The notes under the pieces: generated by a model | The model's database searches: none | Seen by the model: only the letters and a program-made list of their open reading frames with translations | What the model was told of the DNA's origin: nothing | Shown: in pieces, positions 38,101 through 50,100 of the stretch | Layout: every line of letters begins with the position of its first letter | Position numbering within the stretch: position 1 is the first letter of the stretch | Assembly (NCBI GenBank): GCA_944474755.1 | Contig: OX104120.1 | Coordinates: 26,398,863 to 26,462,862, forward strand | Length of the DNA stretch: 64,000 bases | Source of the DNA: Limnoperna fortunei | Lineage: Eukaryota; Mollusca; Bivalvia; Mytilida; Modiolidae | Direction: 5' to 3' | Position numbers and translations under genes: made by a program

Positions 38101-41100
38101 CTTGTTCTTGGCTAAAATAAGAAAAAAGACATATCATTCATAAAGTAAACGTTAAGATTCTTATGTCATGATAATGTAGGTTTTATTCCAATAGAGTTCT
38201 TGTAGTTCTTTCTGACTAGTACGACAGCATAACAGCAATAACAAGATGAGAGAGCTACGAGATCTGATAAATCTCAAAATAAGTATTTACAGCATATCAT
38301 AATTATTTTTATACAAGGATAACACAAACTTTTATCAAATTATTATTGGTTATTAATATAGTATTACCAACTGTTGAAACATGAAAATTTTGTTTAAAAA
38401 ATGGCGAATTTAATATTTTTCTAGAAACTTTTATTGTATATCACCAAACCTTTTCTGATGACAATGGACCACTGGGCATTTGGTAAATATAACAACATTT
38501 TGTATAACAGTGCACATCTGATTTTAATCCAATATGATACCATGAACGCTATTATTTTGTAAGTTCAGGGAAAGGTCTTATACACTTCTAATTTAAGAAA
38601 TTTTATTTCTCTTCAGGTACATCAGGTACAATTACAAACACATGCTGAGACGTTTTTGGTATCACAATAAAAAAAAGAAAACTTATTATAACATAGTATT
38701 ACCATTTTAAAACATTAAATATAATTATTATTGACAAAAACTGAAATTGAACAGAAAAGTTTATATAATACATCTCTCACGTGCTCTTACTGACGATTTA
38801 CTACAATATGTCGTAGATAGAATTACGTTGTGAAAACAGAACGCCTCTTAATATATTGTAAAGTAAATCATGAAGATACTGAGACGCAATACAAAATATC
38901 TAATGGCTAATAATAAACTCACAATCACAACACGCAACAAACAAAAACATACAACAATTTAGCAATACGATCCCCTATAACATAGAGGTAATATCAAGTG
39001 TTACAGAAGAGTAAACAAATCCTGATTTACCCTTGGTTTTTGGCTCTTGTTGTTCGGTCGGTTTTCTTTGCTACTTTCTTACACCCGTCAATACAATCAA
39101 GGTCAAAACCTTTGTGACCTCAACAACAGAAAGATAGAGGCCAGTAAGTTATCAACAAATATCTGTACCGTTACCCCATTCATGATGTAGATCATACGAA
39201 TTACATAGGTCTTACTTTAACTTGATTTCATCCTTTCAGTTGGCTGCAATTTTCTGTCAATAAAATCATCGTAGGGATTACATGCCCAGGGACGTAACCT
39301 ACAGTGGGTAAGGGAAATATGTTGGGAGTTATCTCGCTTTTCGTATGGTTTCGAGTTTGACTGCCGTTTGTTATGGATTTAAATACGAAATATATATTAT
39401 TAATATACCAAAAGCTAAAATTAAACGGTTGAACCAGATTTTGATTTAATTTTTTTTGCAAAAGACTTGAATAAAATCTGCCTTGTATAATACAGGATCC
39501 AATGGTGGGTAGTGAAGCACAGTGTGTCCACACAACACAACCGCCATCAAAGATTTTCATGTTGCTACAAAAGTGCTAAAAGGAACAATGCATTCAATAA
39601 ATTAAAAAAAACTAAATCTGATCTACAGAGTAGCTAGTTTCATAATATGACAGCAGCCATATGACAAAACAGATTTTTTGTACTTAGCTGAAACTGCTAT
39701 ATAACGTTGCTAAATAGAAACTTCATCATTTTAGAAGTATCTATGACAGATGCAGGAGAGATAAAAAGACAAAGGCATGCAACACTTCGTCATGTTGTCT
39801 GTGATCCTTTCTTTGAGAGCGTAGTAGTCATGTCGGTAGGGTTATCATTCCTTTATCAATGTGCCAATGTTAAGTTTGGCCATTTTAGCTAGATTCAATT
39901 TTGTATTAGAGACAAATTGTATGCTACAGTGAATGCAATGTTAAACTGTTTACATCCCGACGAAGAGTTAGAGAAAAAGGTATGACACTGCTTTTAACCA
40001 TTTCACATATCTAGTTATTTGTCAGATACAAACTACAATAGCTGTCTAAGTTATAAAAATAGCCTCATTTCGTGCATAGTCAAGGTTGTTAATTATTCGG
40101 TATAAATCAACGCTGAGATCAAGCTTAGCGCCAGATGTGTTTGACTACAACTTTAATTGACAAGAATTGCTATTTTTATTGGCAAGGTTTTGGGTTAATT
40201 GTGTGCTCTTCCTTGCTTCATATTAAAAACATAATAACATGATCAATACAAGTAGTTAAAAATGACCTCATTATTAATGTTAACATACATAAAGATGTAA
40301 AAGCAAGGATTTTATTGTTTCAGACAGAATTAGATAGGAAGTATGCGTCCAAGGGTAAACAGTCAGGTTGAATTGTTGCAAGTTTTTTTTAAAGAAAATG
40401 TGTCCGTAAGACACAAATTATACTCCGCCTGATCATCAAAATAAAAAAATATATCAAAACTTGTTTTAATGTCATATGCGTCATGTTTACAATATGCAAC
40501 TTAGAAATTAAATTAAATTTTCCTGGTTTGAAAGGCAGCATATGACGGGTTTTTGCAAGAGAAGAGAACTACTTACTCTTTCAGGGCAAATATTACCCAT
40601 ATCTTTTATATTTAGTATTTGTCACAAAAAAAGAAAAGGATATGACCTTCATTATGTGTGCAAATAGCCTACATAATATAAACGCTGTAGCTGTCGTTGT
40701 TGTGTACGAGAATAAAAGCCGGACAAAATATACATAGCCTGTAACCTGACAAAGTCCATCAATATCTTCAGAAAATTTCAGAAAAATCTAAATCTTATAG
40801 TCCTGTACACCTTCTTTATGTGTACAAACATCTTTATTAATGTTGTAGCTCTAAAAATTAAACAGAAGATACACCTCTATTTAAGCTATTTGGTTTAAAC
40901 TTAGTGTCTCTTGTTAAGAATATTCAACAAAAATTAAAATACGGTAATCTTGCACGACTCTATTATTTGTACAAACATACCATCAAATATAAATGGTATC
41001 GCTCTGAAACTGGAGAAGATAGCTGGATAAGCCATAATCCCTAATTAGGACGGACGGACAATGGTAAATTTAGAAATTAGTATACTCCAACGTCTAATTT

Positions 41101-44100
41101 TCGAGAGCACAAAAATGTAATGAGAACCAAAATCCATATTTGTTCTTTTGGTCAAATACTTTGTGGTCAAACCTCAAAAGAAGACAGCAACGTGCCACAT
41201 AATTTATTACCCCAATAACCAGATCAACATATGGCTCTACTGCCATCTGATATGATAAATGGACACAGAAAACAGTACGACTCACAGCATTAACGCGTTA
41301 TTCATTTCTATACCTATTTATCTGTTAATTTTCTTCATCATAAGTCATAAGTTTAATTGTAAGAGGTCAAGAGATCAATCTTCTTTTGACTTAGCCAAAC
41401 CTCACACACTACCACGTGTTGATCAGACACCACCGTGCAGCTACATACAGGTAGTTATCGTTAGTTTAGCGTGAATCAAGACAATAATGGGTAATGACTT
41501 GCTGTAAGCATTTAACATAAACAATATAACAATAATTAAAATGTCATGTCCTGAGAACCCATAGTCATTTGCACGGTATAGATACAGTAATAATAAATGT
41601 TTTTGGATTTATGTTCTGTAACTCCTGGATAGGAAGAGTAAATTCAAGTGAAGCTTCAGGTACAAATAGATCGTTAATACAAAAATGTTGAAAGATTTTT
41701 CAAAATGACAGCATAAAATAAAAATATACAATCCTATCAACAAAATGGCTTAAATGGTGAAAATATTTCTTTTATGATTAAATATAGAATCTTACATTAG
41801 TACGAGTGGATTATCGAGATTGGAGAAATCCGATAATCCAAGAGTACTAATGTAAGATTCTGTTTCTCTAATTTAAAAAAAAAGTAAATTGCCGAACGAA
41901 GTACAAATTCTCCCAACCTCAATTTTACGTTCATGACTTGGTGTAAACATATTTATTCAAAGAGAAATCATCATTATTAGTATAACAGCATTCTTCATAC
42001 ACAAGAAGGATTCAGAAACAAGCATTAAATGCTTATGTTAATCTGTCTCCTTGATACATAGTGAAAATACACAATATTATTAAAGACAAAAAAGCACATA
42101 CTTTTGTAATAATACAATGAAAAACTATTATTTCCTCAAAAATATAGGCAGAATAATTAGTGTGAACAATAATAAGAAGAAAGGAAAATTAAACTACATG
42201 AAAACAGATGGTAAGATAAATTAATGTGAGGAAAAACGTAAAAAAAAAGATCTAAAAAGAAAAAAAGAAAAAGAAAAATTGATGAAATGCAAGTGAATAT
42301 AACATTAGATTTGAACTGATGTAAACCTTTTGGACTTGATGATGTAATTTTGAACAATTTTGAATAGCTGTATGTTTTCTGCTTCGTTGAGGTCTTTTGA
42401 GCCGTATAGTAACAATTTTGTATCGAGAACAATTATTGGATTACCGAATGAATTTAACATTTCCTGGCGCAGCGCTGAGTACATTGGACAGTGTAATAGA
42501 TAGTGTGAAGTGGTTTCAAGACTTCCACATCTACAGTTAGGTGATTCAACTAAGTTTCGCAAGTATAAATCGTAATTTAAGGAACTTGAATTTAGTCTAA
42601 GTCTGGTATGCAGAATTTGTCCTTGTCTCGTTCCGGTATAATAATATTTTTGTACCTTGTCATTATGAGTCTGAATTCCTTTTTTAAATATAGGAAGGGA
42701 TTTGCAGTTTTGTATGTCCCGTGGTAGGTTGTTCCATAAGTTAACTGTTGATGGAAGAAAAGAATTCAAGTACAGAGATGTTCGGGCATAGATTTGCGTA
42801 AGATTATTTGCTTGACGAGTGGGGTAATAATGTCGATTACAAATACGGTCAGGAAGTAAGTCATGTAAGTAATTTGGAGTATTTCCGTTAATAATTTTGT
42901 GAAACAGTATAAGTTTATGTGCTTTACGTCTGTCAGTTAGTTTTTCCCATTTGGTTTCTTCGTAAAGTTTGGATGTACTTGTTAATTTCGTTCCTCCGGT
43001 TACTATTCGTGCCGCGTCGAGTTGAACATTTTCAAGTTTTAATTCGTTTATTTGACTTATATTATCCCAGACAACGTCCGCGTACTCTAATATTGGTCTA
43101 ATAAATGATAGATACAATTTTTCTAAAGTGAATCTGTCCAAAGTGTTTTTTAGTTTCCTTAGAATATTTATTCTCTTATATGACTTGAATACGCGGTAAA
43201 TGGAAGGTGTTTTGTTTATGACGTCATGAGTTCTTATTGTGACATAATTATTTTTAACCAATCAACTGCAGAGAACAACAAATTCACTACTGACGAGACC
43301 AACAACAATGACGTTACAAACGTATAACTTACTTTCTTTCTGATAAAACATCTAAATCGATTTTGATAGTTTCGTTAGAACCCAGAGAAGGCAATCGTTG
43401 TACCGTCTTTCGTGTTTTCCGTGTAGACATAGGTGATTGGTCAAACAAGTCCTTCTTATTAATAACGCCGTCATCATCACTGTCGACTGCTGCAAATATT
43501 GTCTCAAACTCTTCTGATGATAGGTTCAAACGATCAGCGACGTGACGCAAAGAATCCTTGGTATAACATTCTTCCTGTCCGATATCTGAATACACGACTT
43601 CAGGAACCTTCTTGAACATTATTATCCATTCGAAATGATAAAAAGTCCTTTAAAAAGCTAACATTTAACTCGACAACTGCGTACATTTACACATATAATA
43701 TCTCCTATCATTAAATTTCATCTGTTTACGGTCTGTTTAATACAGCGATGTATTTTTATGAATTACCATCTCAGATCTCCAAATTTGTCAATGTTTACGT
43801 CCAGTATATCAGTATCCTAAATACTTTGACAGGTGATTGAAATTTCTCTTTATCCAAACGATCTCTTATCAAACTGATTACATACAGTTATGACATATAA
43901 TATAGTATTTTGAACAGAAGGCGTCTATACGTCTTATATTTCATATGTATTAATAAATACAGTTCGCCTGCCATCTCAAATTATCTGCAGCTAAAATTGC
44001 AATTAAACAAGCTGACGGTCACGATTATGGTATTTTTAAATCGTCGTCAAATACCTTTTACAGGTGAACGTAATTTATGACAGGTGATATAGTCAGTTAT

Positions 44101-47100
44101 CCCAGATCAGCCCCTATATTTCGTCACGATTCACAAAGTTTGTTTCTTCAGGAACTTTAATAATGAAGACAAGTTTTTTTGTTCTAAAAATCTTTTCATG
44201 TATTGTTATTGACACTGCCAGTAAAACAAGTTTACCAAATATGACCTATATATCGTGTGTTTATTGTTAGAAATAAGAGGGTATGTTTCCTTTTTTAAAA
44301 CCTCTTTAAAGTGATAAGTCACGCAATAAACTATGTCAACTACGAGTATTGTCCACCTTTCACAACTCACTCTTACTACTCATGATCGACCTGCACTCTT
44401 CTAAGACAAACAGAAAAATTATTGAAACTCTTAATAATGCACGTTTTCGCTTCATTTACGGGACCAACAGTCCTGCAAGACAAACAACGCAGGATGACGT
44501 TGACATGTTCATCATTTCCATATCCAAATGCGTGTTCCATTTTTGCGGGGCTTCTGACAATGTCGTTTTCCATATAGGGTTATAGTTTTCTTCCTATGTT
44601 ATTATTCCCAATATGGCTTTTATTTTTCTGTCCTTTACAATAGTGCAACAAATATTGCGAAAATGTTGGATACCGATTTTTCTTATTGGTACAATTTGCC
44701 GCTCCGTTCATTGTTCAATTAAGCATCCTGGTTGTAATTTGCACATGTTAACCGCGCATGCACTTTTTGGCTTCTTTGCTTATTATGCACCCGTTTAAGT
44801 GTTTAAGTGTTTAAAATTTCTTAGAACCATACAGAGTTTTGTTGAAAAATAAAACCCCAGACAGTTTTACATAATTTTAGTTTTAAAATTAACGTTGAGG
44901 CAGAAAATTCTCTACTTTTTGTATTGACTAATGTCATGAGATTTATCAATTCCATATAATGCACTACAAATACTTCAGAAGGGAGATAACCCAGTAGTTT
45001 GCAATAGAATTTTCTGTTATTTCAACTATGACATGTTGCATAACCAAGTGAATATGCACGAACATTGCAATAACCATTTGAATGTCAGCAATTTTAAAAC
45101 TACATAAAAATCAATAGGGTTTTCGCCATTGTATATAGTAAGTATCCCTTAAAAAAATCAACTTGTAAAGAACTATTTTGTTGTCAGCGATGAAATTTGT
45201 TATCCACTTAGAAAGACGTCACTTAAGCATGTTTTATTTTATTAAACTGTGTACATGTGGATACAAATAACTGTTGTTTGTATTTAAATTGACCTTATCC
45301 TTTTATATTTACTAAATTCAAACCGCCAACAGCAAATATTTGTTCATGGACTTTTTTTTCTATACATTAACATTAGTTCCGCCAGAGTAAGGTGTTTGTA
45401 TTTCTCATCATACTTGTAAGTAAAATCTCTTTCAACGATACTCAAATATAATACAATATAATTTTAATATAACACTTTAACAATAAAATAAATATAATGT
45501 ACTTTTTACTTTTAATTTCATTTTCAAAACGTACTAAAGACGTATTATATTTACACGATAGATCACATACATACCTGTATATTAAGAACATAATGACATA
45601 TAAATATATTTATGAAAAAGACAAATATGAACTGTCCGTGTTGTTACCATTAGTATAATAATATATAAGTACCAAAGACGTAGAAGATAGTTTGTCAATG
45701 TCTTAGACATTTTTCTAAAAGACATGATGTATTTTTAGGACAACAATCATCCAAACTTAATATGATACATATAACGGTTTCTTGTCCAGCAGGGGATCCT
45801 CGGGAGCTTAAGACTTGTCCAGCAGGGGATCCTCGGGAGCTTAAGTCTTGTCCAGCAGGGGATCCTCGGGAGCTTAAGACTTGTCCAGCAGGGGATCCTC
45901 GGGAGCTTAAGACTTGTCCAGCAGGGGATCCTCGGGAGCTTAAGTCTTGTCCAGCAGGGGATCCTCGGGAGCTTAAGTCTTGTCCAGCAGGGGATCCTCG
46001 GGAGCTTAAGACTTGTCCAGCAGGGGATCCCCGGGAGCTTAAGTCTTGTCCAGCAGGGGATCCTCGGGAGCTTAAGTCTTGTCCAGCAGGGGATCCTCGG
46101 GAGCTTAAGTCTTGTCCAGCAGGGGATCCTCGGGAGCTTAAGACTTGTCCAGCAGGGGATCCTCGGGAGCTTAAGACTTGTCCAGCAGGGGATCCTCGGG
46201 TGCTTAAGTCTTGTCCAGCAGGGGATCCTCGGGAGCTTAAGTCTTGTCCAGCAGGGGATCCTCGGGTACTTAAGTCTTGTCCAGCAGGGGATCCTCGGGA
46301 GCATAAGTCTTGTCCAGCAGGGGATCCTCGGGAGCTTAAGTCTTGTCCAGCAGGGGATCCTCGGGAGCTTAAGTCTTGTCCAGCAGGGGATCCTCGGGAG
46401 CTTAAGACAGTCATCCATGATTCATTTCTGTTTGATCGAAAACAACGAATGATCTCTAGTTTTTTTAAGTAAAGTTAGCATCTTCACTGATTCTGCACAT
46501 AAATGTTACAAACAGGTGTATAGTACGCATTAATGCAGTTTTACCTTTATAGACCTATTAATTATAATAACAAACCTTTTATATGTAAATATAGAATACG
46601 GGCGCATAACCTGAATATAGAAACTAGTCGATACTATGATATACCTAGAAATGAACGTTTTGTACGATGTTTAATCTAAAAGATGAATATCATTTTATAT
46701 TGGAATGTACACAATATAGTGACTTGAGAAGAAAATACACTAAATCTTATTATTGGAGAAATCCTTCAGTTTATAAACTTGTGAAATCAATGTCTGTACG
46801 AAACATTAAGGAGTTGAATAATTTTGGTCAATTTTTGTTCCTAGCAAAAAATGTCGAAAAGGGTAAATTTGTATTTCTGTCACACTACATACATAGTTTG
46901 TAGTATTGTATCGTATTACTACATGCTAGTTGTCTATTATGGCGCTAATTCTAATTTTTAATTATTGTAATTCTATATGCTGTACTGATTTTCAATTAAA
47001 AAAACTTAACTAACTGATCACGTGCCTGTCGACACAAAGACTGCTTGTTCAAGCATTACTGCGGACAGGTTGCGCTCGATTCCAAGACAAGTAATGCCTC

Positions 47101-50100
47101 TTTTCCTGCCAAATGTCCGTGATTTTCCCCAGTACTCCTGCTTTCTCCCAAATAATAATTAAACGCCATGTTATAGCTGAAAAATCGTGGAGTTAAACCT
47201 TATTCAAATGGTTTAACATGTTCACTTTAAATTTCTTCTTAATCGTTATCCACTCTCCCTGTTATGGCCTAAAAGAAACTTGCTTTGTATAAGCCAAACA
47301 GTGATTAACAGTACAAATGTCGATACAGACAGAAACAGATGAACAGAACAAGTCTTATTTGTCATTGAAAACAAATTTAACATGAATGACATTCTCTCAT
47401 TTCTATTTTTGCTTCGCGAGTTGAATATTCAAATTTTGCTGAGATCAATTATATTTTCACAAGAAGGTAATTCGTAAAAACAATAAATTGTTATGCACTC
47501 AGCGATAACTATTAAGGTAGTTCTTTGACATGCAACAGATGATGTATACGCTGATCTTTATTTAGATCTTAGGATAGGTAAAAATAATCATTACTTAATC
47601 AAGTATGAGTCAAACGTAAATATACCTGGAAAACGTTTGCATTCATCGAGAGCTAGTGATTTATGTCGGTATCAGGATATAGCTTTGGTTCCATGAGCTC
47701 GTTGGCTTTCAAATGCTTTTACGTTACATTTTAAATTAATCATTAATTTTTAAACATTATTTTTTACAATTTATTTGTATATAGGTCGATGTCTTCGTAT
47801 AATTAAACCAAACAAAGAACTATCGACGACATTCCGAACTTCTCTGATATTTCCGTAAGAGGTTGAAAATGTGACCATGGGCAAAAAGTCTAGGTTTTGG
47901 CCCATTTCTACGATCCATCAATCGTCTTACCATTTCCTTCTTTCTTAAATATGTGTTTTTTATTGTTTAAAAATATCTTCTGTTTGGAATATACTCAGTG
48001 CAACGTTGCATTTGTTCGTAAGGCCCCAGAGAAGTTTTACGGTCAAAGGTACCATGGACAATTTAATATATATTAGAGTTTAAACTTGACTAAATCAACA
48101 CATGTTGTGTTTCTTTTTGATCAGTTAAATAGAACACAATCGCCCACACAAATTATAAAAACATACCGGATTTCGCTGCTATAAATATCTAATGCAACAG
48201 GTGGATTGTTGTGTGGTCAATATTGCATTGAATTTCTCATTTTTCTTATTAATAAATATTCAATTTTAAAATGTATAAGTTCTTTGCCAAAATGAAAAAA
48301 AAAGTTTTGGACATTTTCAATATTATTATTTATGCTTGCATATTTCAGACACGTAAATACAGTTAGAAATGCTAGAATAGAAAAAGAAAATATGGCGAAA
48401 TTCCATGAATGAAGCGCCATCTAATTTATATCAACGAAACTAAAGTGCATGGACAAAGACAAGAGGGCATGGACAACACGACAACTATTAACAGACACCA
48501 ACATGGAGACCAACAAAATAAACAATGCCCTTTTAAAATGGCACAATAGAAATTCCAACCAAAAAATCATAATTATTTTATACAATAGACCGACACTACC
48601 TATTTTCACAAGAAAACAAAACATTCAAATACAGAATACAGTAAATAAGTGTTTAAAAGTTGTCCGTGAAATTCAAAAGGTCATTCCTGATCACATGTCA
48701 TCGATTCTTGAATTAAAATATGGTACAAAAGTGTTTTATGCGCTAGTATTTATTTATTTATTATCCATTAAGTCATATTGCATGCACTGGTTCATACCCA
48801 TTCAATATCAGCACTAGTGCAATTTTTACTTATAACATTATAAAACGATTTTGTGCAAAAAAAACCTACAAAAAATGAAATTGTTATAAATATAAAATAA
48901 AAGGGTTATTGCATGAATATTGATGAATGTCGTTTCTCGCAGAGTATTTATATGCATGTATATATAATATTGCTCGGGGAAATATCCATGCAAAAACCAT
49001 TTATTATATAGATTCATTTTCGGATTCATAAAACAGGCATCTTAATCATAATCCAGACAATATATTGAAAAAACGAAATTGTCGATATTGTATTCTGCAA
49101 TAAACGAACGTTCTAATAACAGCTCCTGCTTGCTTCAAACATATGACGGAAATCCAGATTTTTATATTATAGCTGCTAATTTCTTTCAAAATTACAGTGG
49201 GTTAAATATAAAGCAAACAAACGAGTAAAAAAAATAATCAAAAGAAAATTACCCAATTATTTATATAGATAACTAACTTAAATAACTCTATGTACAAGTA
49301 TATTCGGTCTATGCTTCGTTATCATGCGACGTACTGTTGCCCTGTACAATGACGGTAAATGGTCTACTGGTAGCCTAAACATTTTTAGCGCGAGCAAACA
49401 CTTTGCAAACAGGATAACAGACTTTTCATCGATCGCTTGCATTAAATAATTGCAAAGGCTTCAAAGACGTCTGCATTTAGATTCTGCTATTTTTATTCAT
49501 TTTTATGTTATTGTCGTGAATGCAGGATAGTCATAACTTAGACGAACCGGCATCATCACCCACTGACGTAATATATGACCAATTACTATTCGCTAGGCTC
49601 GATATTGGGGTAGAATATATAATGTCGTTATATAATATATAGACAATACTGTGCAGAAATGGCACTAATGTATAGACTTGATAGGAACCTTCAGATTTCC
49701 CATAAGGGAGGGGCGCAAGCGCAAGACAAAAATTTTATCACATTATTGATACTGCTTCACAATGGGGTGGGGCATGCTCCATGCACCCCTTCTAGCATCC
49801 GCCACCGAACTGGTGTACATTCAGGTCAAGTCTGTGAAGAAATGTTCAAGAATGACATACGTTTGTGTTTTACAATTTCTGGACAATGTGTCCTCTACAC
49901 GGATAGTGGGGACAAAAAACACAAATATACACGTCATTTCCACAATGCATTAGCTTCCTTTCGAGTGTGAGACAGTTATTTGCATATTTTGCCGTACGCG
50001 TCTCAGGCACAAGATGCCTTAAGAAATAGGTTTAATAAGGTTTAATAGGATAATTCCATCCGGGTACACAGAACAAACGAAACAATATAGAGTTTGAACA

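Noticed and set aside
39723..39840. Possible first exon ([20 protein letters not shown]) for the nested gene
   Set aside because: Every candidate donor leaves phase 0 or 1, whereas the exon at about 39909 needs phase 2.
43191..43261. N-terminal residues of the 318-codon minus-strand LINE frame
   Set aside because: The first roughly 24 residues do not resemble the RT domain and may be host DNA read through, so the remnant was called from 43190.
44349..44585. Overlapping frames on both strands
   Set aside because: No recognised motif and mutually exclusive; no splice signals.
45695..46472. Three 223-239-codon frames in the 33-bp array
   Set aside because: Open on both strands at once, identical repeats, no splice sites or flanking coding sequence; treated as a minisatellite.
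48449..48817. 122-codon + strand frame
   Set aside because: AT-driven composition, no motif, no splice context.
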